A program made the translations under genes and the position numbers. From contig NZ_FNZK01000010.1 of assembly GCF_900109225.1 (NCBI RefSeq), positions 1-64,000 on the forward strand: DNA of 64,000 bases. Reading direction: 5' to 3'. Each line of letters begins with the position of its first letter. Position 1 is the first letter of the stretch. This DNA comes from Propionispira arboris (lineage in GTDB: Bacteria; Bacillota; Negativicutes; Selenomonadales; Selenomonadaceae). The notes under the pieces were generated by a model. The model was given only the letters and a program-made list of their open reading frames with translations, was not told the DNA's origin and did no database searches. This document shows positions 46,006 through 55,032 of the stretch, in pieces.

Positions 46006-46557
46006 ATGCGAAAAAATTTTTTTTTGTATTTTGTAGTACTAGTGTGTATAGGGTTGATTTTACCTCGGACAGCTTTCGCAGAATTGGCCATTTCGGACAG
46101 TTCTTATAAATGGGTACAGTCCTCAGCACGAATTAACTATTATTTTAACACCAGCGAAATACGTTTTTTTGTAGACGATACGGGACGTGTCGATCGTAAT
46201 ATTTTGCTGGTGAAAACGGTTAAAAGTTTTGACTGGCTTCAAATCCAGGATATTGTAGAAAAACGTAACTGGAAAGGGTTAGATACAGCGGGGTATGAGA
46301 ACCTGGCTGGATCAGCGGAAGATCTGATTATTGATTTACAGCATCAAACTGTATTCGTGAAAACATATACAGAGCTGGATACAAACTGGAATGCGCTGGA
46401 TAGCAGCGAACCAAATCGTCTATGCGATTTGACTAAATTATCCACTAAAAGTTTCGATCATATTTTTTATGAGGAAATCATAAAGTATGCTGCTTTGCAT
46501 CAGGCAGAATTACAGGATCGTAGTATAGCGTATGCTGCCCAATTATATACAAAGTAG
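46006..46557 (+). CDS. Exported protein, paralogue of the previous gene
   Basis: A 183-residue protein with a Sec signal (residues 1-26, ending AFAEL). It aligns along most of its length to the preceding exported protein (KW-SS-INYYF, VD-GR-D, LDTAGYENLAG versus LTGYENFHG, and a common LYDL/LCDL site). ATG 46006 was preferred to ATG 46000 for ribosome-site spacing (AGGAGA). The role is unknown. Confidence 0.6.
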   Translation: MRKNFFLYFVVLVCIGLILPRTAFAELAISDSSYKWVQSSARINYYFNTSEIRFFVDDTGRVDRNILLVKTVKSFDWLQIQDIVEKRNWKGLDTAGYENLAGSAEDLIIDLQHQTVFVKTYTELDTNWNALDSSEPNRLCDLTKLSTKSFDHIFYEEIIKYAALHQAELQDRSIAYAAQLYTK

Positions 46558-46562
46558 TCTGG

Positions 46563-46601
46563 AAAAACGTGGATGAGGCCTTGGCTTTAGTCCACGTTTT
46601 T
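46563..46601 (+). terminator. Terminator before hydE
   Basis: AAAAACGTGGA and TCCACGTTTTT form an 11-bp stem around a 17-base loop. Confidence 0.85.
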
Positions 46602-46616
46602 GTGTAAAGGTTTTGT

Positions 46617-46646
46617 TTGCGAAGTTCTCGCTAAATGATATATACT
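46617..46646 (+). promoter_or_regulatory. Promoter of hydE
   Basis: TTGCGA (46617-46622), an 18-base spacer and TATACT (46641-46646). It overlaps the first possible ATG (46635), which supports the ATG at 46680 as the real start. Confidence 0.6.
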
Positions 46647-46679
46647 AATATGGATTATTATAACGAAAAGGTGTTACTT

Positions 46680-47726
46680 ATGGATTATCATGAATTGATT
46701 AACAAAGCGGAACAGACACATAAATTGGCAGGCAGTGAGATTGTTGCATTATTAAAAAACGAAGAATATCAAGAAGAGCTTGCTCAGGCAGCGGATCGAG
46801 TTCGTCATGTCTTTGTGGGTGATGAAGTTCACTTGCGTGGATTGATTGAATTTTCTAATATATGTAAACAGAATTGTCTCTATTGCGGGCTGCGGCGCGA
46901 TAATAAAAAGGTGGAACGATATAGGCTATCGGAAGCAGAAATTCTTGATTTTGCAGCAAAGGCGAAATCGTATGGCTATAAAACTGTCGTGATGCAATCT
47001 GGTGAAGATATGCATTTTAGCGTTGACATTCTTAGCCGTGTTTTACGAAAAATAAAAAAAATGGATCTTGCGATTACACTCAGTATTGGTGAGAAAACAT
47101 ATGAAGAATATAAGGCTTATAAGGAAGCCGGTGCTGATCGTTATTTGATTCGTATTGAAACAACCGATAGGGAGTTATATGAAGCTTTAAATCCAGGTAT
47201 GAGTTTTGAAAATCGCCTTCGCTGCCTGTCTGATCTTAAGCGATTAGGTTATGAAGTTGGTACGGGATCGCTGGTTGGCCTGCCAAATCAACCCATTGAA
47301 TCATTGGCCCGGGATCTTTTATTTTTTCAGGAAATCGATGCTGATATGGTTGGTATAGGTCCTTTTATTCCCAATGGTGATACGCCTTTACATAATGCAA
47401 AAGGCGGTTCGTTTCTACTGGCGAGATCTTTTGTTGCGTTATTGAGGCTTTTGCTGCCAGAGGCTAATATTCCTGCAACGACTGCGATGGAAACACTGGA
47501 TCGTAATGCGAGAATCATTGCTCTGCAGTCGGGAGCCAATGTTGTGATGCCAAATGTAACCGAGGGAGATTATCGGCGCAAATATGCATTGTATCCGGGT
47601 AAAATATGTATTTCTGATACACCTGCGCATTGTCGTGGCTGTATTAGCGGGAAAATTATGGCAATTGGACGGAAAATTTCAGAACATAAGGGATTTCGTT
47701 GTCATGCAAATAGTAATAAAGTGTAG
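46680..47726 (+). CDS. hydE: [FeFe]-hydrogenase maturase HydE (radical SAM)
   Basis: A 348-residue radical SAM enzyme. The C-x3-C-x2-C motif is Cys62, Cys66, Cys69 (CKQNCLYCG). A second cluster motif at Cys310, Cys318, Cys321 (CISDTPAHCRGC) matches the C311/C319/C322 set of Thermotoga HydE. HydE helps build the H-cluster dithiolate with HydF and HydG, neither of which is in the window. ATG 46680 has AAAGGTG upstream. The enzyme implies an [FeFe] hydrogenase elsewhere in the genome, besides the [NiFe] operon below. Confidence 0.92.
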   Translation: MDYHELINKAEQTHKLAGSEIVALLKNEEYQEELAQAADRVRHVFVGDEVHLRGLIEFSNICKQNCLYCGLRRDNKKVERYRLSEAEILDFAAKAKSYGYKTVVMQSGEDMHFSVDILSRVLRKIKKMDLAITLSIGEKTYEEYKAYKEAGADRYLIRIETTDRELYEALNPGMSFENRLRCLSDLKRLGYEVGTGSLVGLPNQPIESLARDLLFFQEIDADMVGIGPFIPNGDTPLHNAKGGSFLLARSFVALLRLLLPEANIPATTAMETLDRNARIIALQSGANVVMPNVTEGDYRRKYALYPGKICISDTPAHCRGCISGKIMAIGRKISEHKGFRCHANSNKV

Positions 47727-47856
47727 ATTCTTAAACGGGGCTGGCAACAGCTCTTTTTTCGGAAAAGTGGGATAGAAATCCTATAAAATCATTTCCAAAT
47801 GAATTGATATAATGTATAATTAAATCTAAGTAAGAATAGTTCTAGAAATTTATGGG

Positions 47857-49653
47857 GTGATTAAAATAAAAGGGACAGTTGTAGCAACGTGGATTAGTAC
47901 AGCAAAAAAGCTTTGGGGCGAAGCTGTAGTCGCTGAAATCATGGGGAATCTTGGTTGGGAGTCGACAAGGATTTTTTTGCCAACCGAAGATGTAGAAGAT
48001 AATAAACCAAAACAGATGGTAGAAATGCTGTCAAAAAAAACAGGGCAATCAGTCAAACAAATTTGGCATGCCATCGGGAAAGATAACGTTACCGCATTTT
48101 TTAACGTTTATCCCGCATTTTTTCAAAATAAGACATTATATTCTTTTTTAGCATCACTGTATGATATACATGTGGAAGTGGTGAAACGTATCGCTGGTGC
48201 AAAACCGCCGGAGGTTATCATGACTCCGATCAGTGAACATGAAGCAATTTTCTCTTACCGTTCAGAACGAGCCATGTTCGATTATTTTCTTGGTTTATTG
48301 GATGGGTCCGCCGAACATTACCATGAAGCATTGGGAATAGAAGTGTTGGAACAAACTTCAAATTCTTTAAAATTGAAGCTGAAATTTGCTCAATCGATTA
48401 CCCATACGCAAACTTTTGGTCTTAATAAATGGCTGGGGTTTGTCGGCGGTCTTGCAGCTAAAATCGGCTTACTGGTAACGGTTGCTGTGTTCGTAGCACT
48501 GCTTATTGTTCGAACCTTTACGGAAGTATCCTTGTGGACCTCATTGGTAGCGGGTTTTGTATCCTATATTTCCGCAGCGGTTCTATTGCGTCCAATGCAG
48601 TCTATAAAAATGCAGATGGATCGACTTTTAGAACATCGCTATATTGAGACCTTTACTTTACATACAAAAGATGAATTTGAGCGACTCAACTGTAAGATTG
48701 AAGAATATAAGAAACGGATCAAAGCAGATTTTACTGGCTTTAAAGGAACGACAGATGAATTGAACCGCTATGGTGGAACCTTTAATACGCTCGCGGGTAA
48801 TATGGGTTCGGCTTCTGATCATATTACAAATATTATGGATGAAGTAGCCGTGTCAGTACTTCATGAAGCAACTTCGACTACGGATGCAGTCGGAATTTTA
48901 AACGGTAATATTGTAACGCTCAAAACGGTTGTGGATCAACAAATTGAAAATAACCAGCATTTGCAAAATGCTGTTGATAAAATTGATCGCGGCTTTGGGG
49001 ATGTTCACAGTTCAAGCGATAAGATCCATGATAGTATGGTTAATTTTGCTAAAGTTAAAAAAGATGTAGGAAAATTAAGTGTGCAGACACAGAAAATTAC
49101 AGAAATCACGGGTATGGTGGCAGCAATTGCCGGACAGACGAATATGCTTGCACTTAATGCAGCGATTGAAGCAGCCAGAGCAGGTGAACAAGGTCGTGGC
49201 TTTGCAGTTGTAGCGCAGGAAGTTGGACGACTCGCCGAAGAGTCGCAGCAGCATTCCGAAATTATTTCGGCAGATGTTTTGGTTATTACCCATACAATTC
49301 AGGATGTTGTGAAATCTGTTGATGAAGAATATGCTCTTTTGTCAACGGAAAGTAAACAGCTTATCGGTGTCGTAAATGAGAATGCAGAACATGTTGCTAA
49401 TATTAGAGCTGTTTCAGCAGGAATTGTGGATATGATATCTAAGCTGGAACATGAAATGGAAGATATCAATTCTGTCTATGGAAATATTGAATCGATTGCG
49501 GCAATTTCCGAAGAAAATTCCGCAGCAACCCAGGAAGTTAATTCAGCCGTTCGTATTTACAATGATAAATTACAGGATATGATTGGGAAAATTGGCGAAT
49601 TTAAGAAAATGACGCAGAATTTCGCAGTGGATATTAATCAGTATAAAATTTAA
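47857..49653 (+). CDS. H-NOX domain methyl-accepting chemotaxis protein
   Basis: About 598 residues. The first 180 form a haem-NO/O2-binding (H-NOX) domain. Counting from the family start (MKGT, codon ATA at 47866), the haem ligand is His102, the YxSxR motif is Tyr131-Ser133-Arg135, and the distal triad is Trp9, Asn74, Tyr140, exactly as in the oxygen-binding H-NOX of Caldanaerobacter. Two membrane helices (about 205-260), a HAMP-like segment and a chemotaxis signalling domain with [17 protein letters not shown] follow. The GTG at 47857 is the conventional start; the strong GGGGTGAT ribosome site suggests a different one. Confidence 0.92.
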   Translation: MIKIKGTVVATWISTAKKLWGEAVVAEIMGNLGWESTRIFLPTEDVEDNKPKQMVEMLSKKTGQSVKQIWHAIGKDNVTAFFNVYPAFFQNKTLYSFLASLYDIHVEVVKRIAGAKPPEVIMTPISEHEAIFSYRSERAMFDYFLGLLDGSAEHYHEALGIEVLEQTSNSLKLKLKFAQSITHTQTFGLNKWLGFVGGLAAKIGLLVTVAVFVALLIVRTFTEVSLWTSLVAGFVSYISAAVLLRPMQSIKMQMDRLLEHRYIETFTLHTKDEFERLNCKIEEYKKRIKADFTGFKGTTDELNRYGGTFNTLAGNMGSASDHITNIMDEVAVSVLHEATSTTDAVGILNGNIVTLKTVVDQQIENNQHLQNAVDKIDRGFGDVHSSSDKIHDSMVNFAKVKKDVGKLSVQTQKITEITGMVAAIAGQTNMLALNAAIEAARAGEQGRGFAVVAQEVGRLAEESQQHSEIISADVLVITHTIQDVVKSVDEEYALLSTESKQLIGVVNENAEHVANIRAVSAGIVDMISKLEHEMEDINSVYGNIESIAAISEENSAATQEVNSAVRIYNDKLQDMIGKIGEFKKMTQNFAVDINQYKI

Positions 49654-49663
49654 TAAGACAATA

Positions 49664-49713
49664 AAAAAACTGCCCTCCAGAGATTAGATTTAGGTCTAAC
49701 TTATGGGGGGCAG
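49664..49713 (-). terminator. Terminator of mgsA (minus strand)
   Basis: On the minus strand CTGCCCCCC pairs with GGAGGGCAG and is followed by TTTTTTTATTG. Confidence 0.8.
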
Positions 49714-49742
49714 CTCATTTCGATCGTCTGTTTTTTATTGTC

Positions 49743-50123
49743 TTATTTGTTTTGTTCTGTAACTAGCCATTTTACTAATATATGAGCACTACGGCGATTG
49801 GTAGCCAATGGAATGTTATGTACATCGCAGATTCGCAGCAATGCTGTAATATCTGGTTCGTGAGGTTGTGACGTCAGCGGGTCACGCAGGAAAATAACAA
49901 GATCAACTTTTTCTGTTGCGACGAGTGCACCAATTTGTTGGTCACCGCCGAGTGGACCGGACATCAGAGTTTTTACATTTAAATGAAATTTTTCATTGAT
50001 GAGGGTTCCGGTTGTTCTGGTAGCAATGAGGTCGTATTGAGAAAGTACGTCTTTATGATGGTCGACAAATTCTAACATTTCAGTTTTTTTCTTGTCATGG
50101 GCAATTAAAGCGATTGTTTTCAT
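49743..50123 (-). CDS. mgsA: Methylglyoxal synthase
   Basis: A 126-residue protein of usual length. Motifs [18 protein letters not shown] and [15 protein letters not shown] hold the catalytic aspartates and histidine and the phosphate-binding loop. It converts dihydroxyacetone phosphate to methylglyoxal, a glycolytic overflow under phosphate limitation. Monocistronic, with its own terminator. Confidence 0.95.
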   Translation of the reverse strand: MKTIALIAHDKKKTEMLEFVDHHKDVLSQYDLIATRTTGTLINEKFHLNVKTLMSGPLGGDQQIGALVATEKVDLVIFLRDPLTSQPHEPDITALLRICDVHNIPLATNRRSAHILVKWLVTEQNK

Positions 50124-50365
50124 GAATACACCTGCTTTGATAGATTTTATTTACTATAAATTACTATCTTAGTATAGCGTATTTGTGAAAACAGGTAAAT
50201 AGCAGAATTCTTAGAAAAATATTTTTGATCTTATAGGGTTTTGTTTCAGTAGTTTTTATCATTGTGTTTATTGTGCAACAATTATGAAAACCAATAACTT
50301 TAGGGACAGATATTGCATCACACATAGGACTTATGATAAAATATCTCCGAATGGAGTGAATGTAA

Positions 50366-51124
50366 GTGGCAAGAAAAGCAAGAGTGAAAAGTAGTACCGG
50401 AATTTATCATATTATTATACGCGGTCTGGATATGCAAACAGTATTTGAAGAGGACGAGGACAAAACAGCTTTTTTAAAGTTGGTGCATGATTATAAAGCA
50501 ATCTGCGGCTACGCTGTGTTTGGTTATGTGGTGATGGATCATCATGTCCATCTTGTGATTCGTGAAGGGCAGAATACCGTCAGTAATATTATGAAGCGTA
50601 TCGGGGTTAAGTATGTTGCACGCTATAACGCAAAATATGCGCGTGAAGGGCAGTTGTTTCATGATCGTTTTAAGAGTGAGCCAATTGAGTCGGATGATTA
50701 TTTAAAAACAGTTTTACGTTATATTCATCAAGAACCTGTTCGTACTGGTGCGGTAACTGAAATTAGCAGATATCCGTGGAGCAGTTTTAAAGAATACATA
50801 GATACGGATTCGATTGTTGATACACAAAAAGTTTTAGCTATTTTTGGTAAAGAAGAAGCAGCGCAGCGCATTGCTTTTCGCAAGTATATGAATGAACCTT
50901 CCGAGGATAAATGTTTAGAAGCTTGTCGGGAAAAGATTGCTGATGCAGATTTGCTGGCCCTTTTACTTCGTTTAGCCCGAGTAAAAACGGTGGAGGAATT
51001 AAAACGTTTATCGAAACCAGACCGCAATGAAATGTTGAGAGAAGTGAAATCACTGGATACAACGTCTACATGGCAAATTGCTAAAGTGAGTGGTTTTAGC
51101 CAAAGTGTTGTCGCAAAAATATAA
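50366..51124 (+). CDS. RAYT-type Y1 (HUH) transposase
   Basis: A 252-residue REP-associated tyrosine transposase family protein. The HUH motif is MDHHVHLVI and the nucleophilic tyrosine lies in KYVARYNAKY; GQLFHDRFKSEPI and LRYIHQEPVR are family signatures. A C-terminal helix-turn-helix (TWQIAKVSGFSQSVVAKI) is added. Such proteins are domesticated relatives of IS200/IS605 enzymes and act on short palindromic repeats. No REP-like array was seen nearby. GTG start with GGAGTG upstream. Confidence 0.85.
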   Translation: MARKARVKSSTGIYHIIIRGLDMQTVFEEDEDKTAFLKLVHDYKAICGYAVFGYVVMDHHVHLVIREGQNTVSNIMKRIGVKYVARYNAKYAREGQLFHDRFKSEPIESDDYLKTVLRYIHQEPVRTGAVTEISRYPWSSFKEYIDTDSIVDTQKVLAIFGKEEAAQRIAFRKYMNEPSEDKCLEACREKIADADLLALLLRLARVKTVEELKRLSKPDRNEMLREVKSLDTTSTWQIAKVSGFSQSVVAKI

Positions 51125-51235
51125 AAAACAATAAAATTTAAAGAGCTCCTATAGTATAATCGGCTGAAAAAGCTTGTTATATACAGGGGCTCTTCTTGTT
51201 TGAAAAATTTTTAAAATAAAACGTGTACTCCATTC

Positions 51236-51264
51236 TTGACGATTGCCATATTAGGATATTTAAT
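51236..51264 (+). promoter_or_regulatory. Possible promoter of the hyf operon
   Basis: TTGACG at 51236-51241, 17-base spacer and TTTAAT at 51259-51264, leaving about 120 bases of leader before hyfB. Confidence 0.45.
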
Positions 51265-51386
51265 GTACCTTATAATAACATTTATATATTTTTTTTATCT
51301 TTTGTGCAGTATTCGCTTGTGTATTTAATTGATATGTAGTATATTCAAATAATCAGATATTCAGTAGTACAGATATTGGAGGTAGT

Positions 51387-53423
51387 ATGTTTTTGTTAAC
51401 ACAGGATTTATTTAATAATTTATTTGAGCTGGGTGTGCTCTTTTTTATTTTGGGCGGTATATTTCCGCTGCTTTTGCATAAATGGCAGCACTTTGCGACT
51501 GCTTTTGCCAATGGTTGTTCTTTTGTCGGCGGTGTTTTGATGACAATTGTGGCGGGGCGGTTGCTTTTGTTTCAGGAAACCTTAAACTTGACGGCGTGGA
51601 CGATTATGGACCCAATCATATTGAAAGTTCATTTTGATATGCTATCGTCCTTCTTTTTATTGATTATTGGCAGTATGGTTTTAATTTGTGCTATTTACGC
51701 ACAGGGAGATGTGGTTTCTAATAAACAACTGGATGGTAGAAACTATCTTGGGGCTATTATGAATTTTTTTATCCTTTCCCTTATTGGCGTTGTTGGTGTT
51801 GATACTTCCGTGACCTTTTTGATCTTTTGGGAGTTCATGGCGTTGACGTCTTTTGCGCTGGTGATATTTGAACATGAAAAAAAGAAAGTTCGTTCCGCGG
51901 GCTATATTTATTTGACGATGACACATGTAATCGGCGTTTGTTTGAGTATCGCTTTTTTATTGTTGTATTGGTATACGGGCAGTTTGGAGTTTGCTGCTTA
52001 TAAGAATATTGGGTCACAGGTATCAGAACTGACAGGATCCATAATCTTTTTTTTGTTTTTTATTGGTTTTGCTGCAAAAATGGGATTGTTTCCAATTAAT
52101 GTATGGCTGCCACGGGCTTATCCGGCAGCACCATCGAGCGCAACGACGCTGATGGCTTCAGCAATGATCAAAATGCCTGTATATGCATTACTACGTGTAT
52201 CTTTTGATTTTTTTGGCACAGGCCCGCTCTGGTGGGGGCTGTGCCTTATTGGAATAGGAACGGTTTCTATGTTTGCGGGCAGTTTGTTAGGTGCTTTGCA
52301 AAATGATACGAAACGGTTTCTTGCTTATAGTAGTGTGGAGAATATGGGACTTCTTTGTGTGGGAATTGGAGCAAGTTTGTATTTTAATGCAGTGGGCGCA
52401 TTTACGTTGGCGGCACTGGCTTTTTCGGGTACATTGTACCATGTTTTCAGTCACTGCATCTTTAAATCTCTGTTGTTTATGGGAGCTGGAGTTATGCTGC
52501 GGGCAACGGGAACATGCAATATAAGTCGTCTCGGCGGTCTTATTCATCGGATGCCTTGGACGGCGGGTGCTTTTTTGATTGGCGGGATGACCTTGGCTTC
52601 TTTACCACCGTTTACTGGATTTATGAGTGAGTGGCTTTTGCTGCAATCGATGCTGCATATGGCCTTTGAACCATCAACGCCATTTATTAAACTTTTTGCT
52701 GCCATGGTTGTGGCGGCCATGGGGCTGTCTGGAGCGTTGGCGGCGGCAGCTGTGGTTAAACACTTTGGCATCGCTTTTTTAGGCAAGGCACGTACTCCAG
52801 CGGCGGCTGAGATGCAAGATGTTAATGGAAGTATGCGCGTTGGAATGATGGTGCTTTGTTTTTTGTCGCTCGTATTGGGAATATATCCTGGTGGAGCATT
52901 CTTGTTTATTAATGCGGTGACGAGTGGGTATTTTTCTGTGGTGTTTAAGAGTGATTTTATCGTCCTTGTTCCGTTTGTTGGAGCTGCCGAAAAGTTGACA
53001 CTTTCAACGGGCATTGTGGCAGGTTTGATTTTTGTCATTTTACTGTTTACATATCTTTTGATTCGCCGCTTGTATGGACGGAGTCGTTATGAACTAGAAT
53101 TTGTCTGGACTTGCGGGGGGGAACATCTTCCTGTTATGGAATATACAGCAGCATCCTATTCACAGCCGTTACTGCGTATTTTCAAGAGAATTCTTGGAGC
53201 ACATAACAAGATTGTGACACAAGCTGAATATCAATATTATCCAAAGCGAATCGAGCATCGTATCAATATCGATGCTCGTGTTGGTGATAATGTTTATAAA
53301 CCTTGTATTGGACTTATGGTAAAACTATTTAAGCAAGTTAAAATCATTCAAAATGGTAATTTGCAGGCTTATGTGGCTTATATGGTTGCAGCTTTAATTA
53401 TTACTTTGTTATGGATTAGGTAG
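51387..53423 (+). CDS. hyfB: Hydrogenase-4 subunit B (NuoL-like)
   Basis: A 678-residue membrane protein of the proton-pumping antiporter-like family (HyfB/HycC/NuoL). About 15 membrane helices; the core WEFMALTSFALVIFE, the charged helix (KMGLFPINVWLPRAYPAAPS) with the conserved Lys, and HxxxKSLLFMGAG carry the proton-channel residues. It begins an operon of seven hydrogenase genes and one regulator. GGAGG is 7 bases before the ATG. Confidence 0.92.
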   Translation: MFLLTQDLFNNLFELGVLFFILGGIFPLLLHKWQHFATAFANGCSFVGGVLMTIVAGRLLLFQETLNLTAWTIMDPIILKVHFDMLSSFFLLIIGSMVLICAIYAQGDVVSNKQLDGRNYLGAIMNFFILSLIGVVGVDTSVTFLIFWEFMALTSFALVIFEHEKKKVRSAGYIYLTMTHVIGVCLSIAFLLLYWYTGSLEFAAYKNIGSQVSELTGSIIFFLFFIGFAAKMGLFPINVWLPRAYPAAPSSATTLMASAMIKMPVYALLRVSFDFFGTGPLWWGLCLIGIGTVSMFAGSLLGALQNDTKRFLAYSSVENMGLLCVGIGASLYFNAVGAFTLAALAFSGTLYHVFSHCIFKSLLFMGAGVMLRATGTCNISRLGGLIHRMPWTAGAFLIGGMTLASLPPFTGFMSEWLLLQSMLHMAFEPSTPFIKLFAAMVVAAMGLSGALAAAAVVKHFGIAFLGKARTPAAAEMQDVNGSMRVGMMVLCFLSLVLGIYPGGAFLFINAVTSGYFSVVFKSDFIVLVPFVGAAEKLTLSTGIVAGLIFVILLFTYLLIRRLYGRSRYELEFVWTCGGEHLPVMEYTAASYSQPLLRIFKRILGAHNKIVTQAEYQYYPKRIEHRINIDARVGDNVYKPCIGLMVKLFKQVKIIQNGNLQAYVAYMVAALIITLLWIR

Positions 53424-53432
53424 GTGGAATGG

Positions 53433-54374
53433 ATGATAGAAAAAATAGTATATATGGTCTGTCAGGTTTTGTTGGTTTTATTTGTAGCACCATTGGTAGA
53501 GGGGATCATAAAAAAAGTGAAGGCTCGGTTGCAAAATCGTATTGGTGCTGATCTTGTGCAGCCATATCGTGATTTATTTAAATATCTGCGTAAAGATGCT
53601 GTTCTTGCCAAAGAGGCTTCCTGGCTCACGAGGACAACACCTTATCTTGTTTTTGCTGTTGTCCTGGGTTCAGTAAGTTTGCTGCCCATGGCGGCATTAT
53701 ATTCACCGCTGACCTTTACTGGTGATATCATTTTACTGGTTTACCTTTTTGCCGTCGTGCGTTTTTTTCTAGCTATTACGGCATTGGATTCCGGCAGTGC
53801 TTTTGGCGGGATGGGATCAAGCCGGGAAATGATTATGTCTGCTATTTGTGAAGCAGCGCTGCTGCTTGCGGTGATTGCTGTACTTATGCAGGTTGGCACA
53901 ACCAATCTGGGGGTGATTGTCGAATCTTTGCTTACGGGGGGACGGGATTTATTCAATTATGCGTATTGGCTCTCATTTGTGGCATTTTTGCTTGTGGTCA
54001 TTGTTGAAACAGGGCGGATACCTTATGATAACCCGGATACACATCTGGAACTTACCATGATTCATGAAGCTATGCTGCTTGAATATTCGGGCCGTTATTG
54101 GGGCCTTTTGCATTGGGCTCTTTTGGTGAAGCAAATTCTTGTTTTTACTTTATTTATCGATCTTTTTATCCCATGGGGGATTGCCAAAGAATTTACCGGT
54201 TTGGCAATTTTTGAAGGCAGTATTTTTTATTTGCTTAAAGTTATTCTGCTTGGTATATTGCTGGCGGTGATTGAAACGCTTTATGCAAAAATGAGGTTGT
54301 TTAAAGTACCCAAATTGTTGGTAGTTTCAATGGCGTTATCGGTTTTGGCGATTGTTTTGCAAATTGCTGTATAA
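53433..54374 (+). CDS. hyfC: Hydrogenase-4 subunit C (NuoH-like)
   Basis: A 313-residue NuoH/HycD-family membrane protein. Motifs GADLVQPYRDLFKYLRKD, FGGMGSSREM and RIPYDNPDTHLELTMIHE are the family's quinone-site/coupling loop signatures. It anchors the peripheral arm to the membrane. ATG 53433 fits the AGGTGG ribosome site; it starts 10 bases after hyfB. Confidence 0.93.
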   Translation: MIEKIVYMVCQVLLVLFVAPLVEGIIKKVKARLQNRIGADLVQPYRDLFKYLRKDAVLAKEASWLTRTTPYLVFAVVLGSVSLLPMAALYSPLTFTGDIILLVYLFAVVRFFLAITALDSGSAFGGMGSSREMIMSAICEAALLLAVIAVLMQVGTTNLGVIVESLLTGGRDLFNYAYWLSFVAFLLVVIVETGRIPYDNPDTHLELTMIHEAMLLEYSGRYWGLLHWALLVKQILVFTLFIDLFIPWGIAKEFTGLAIFEGSIFYLLKVILLGILLAVIETLYAKMRLFKVPKLLVVSMALSVLAIVLQIAV

Positions 54375-54393
54375 AGGGGGAAGAAAAATACAA

Positions 54394-55029
54394 ATGGATA
54401 GTTTTATTACGGTGATTTTACTCGTAAGTACGCTGCTTTTATTTAGGACGAAAAAGACGATGGATGCTGTATTTATTATAACAATCCAATCAGCTGGTCT
54501 GGCTGTAATCGGATTTATTATGTGGTATCGCACGGGACTGGTGCATCTTTTAATCGGAGCAGTCTTAACGTTGGTCGTTAAGACGTTTCTGATACCCTAT
54601 ATATTGTATTATACGGTGCGTAAGACGAAAGAGCACCGAAACATTGTACGGAGTATGGGGCAGTTTCCTACGATGCTGATAGCCCTTTTACTAACGGTGC
54701 TGGGGCAGTATGTAGCGTCTCATTTGATGCTGCCGGGAGCGGAACATGGGATGCGTTATCTGTCAGCAGCCATTGGTTTGGTATTTTTAGGAACATTTAC
54801 GATTATCAATAATAAGCAAGTTTTGATGGAAGGAATTGGTGTCATTGTGATTGAAAACGGTTTATTTTTGATTACACAGTCGTTAAGCTACGGAATGCCT
54901 CTAGCCGTTGAACTAGGGATTTTCTTTGATTTATTTGTAGCGGTTGTAATTATTGCGAGTTTGACATTTAAGATTCATTCTGTTTTCCATAGTTTGAATA
55001 CAGAAAAAATGCAGGATTTAAGGGGATAA
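54394..55029 (+). CDS. hyfE: Hydrogenase-4 subunit E
   Basis: A 211-residue HyfE-family membrane protein with six to seven helices. Features include PYILYYTVRKTKEHRN, the TIINNKQVLMEGIGVIVIEN stretch characteristic of HyfE, and a NuoK-like core. The start ATG 54394 has an A/G-rich ribosome site (GGGGGAAG) rather far upstream. Three bases separate its stop from hyfF. Confidence 0.88.
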   Translation: MDSFITVILLVSTLLLFRTKKTMDAVFIITIQSAGLAVIGFIMWYRTGLVHLLIGAVLTLVVKTFLIPYILYYTVRKTKEHRNIVRSMGQFPTMLIALLLTVLGQYVASHLMLPGAEHGMRYLSAAIGLVFLGTFTIINNKQVLMEGIGVIVIENGLFLITQSLSYGMPLAVELGIFFDLFVAVVIIASLTFKIHSVFHSLNTEKMQDLRG

Positions 55030-55032
55030 GTT

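Noticed and set aside
52544-53038. 164-codon minus-strand frame inside hyfB
   Set aside because: Its composition reflects the antisense of membrane helices; hyfB is clearly coding on the plus strand.
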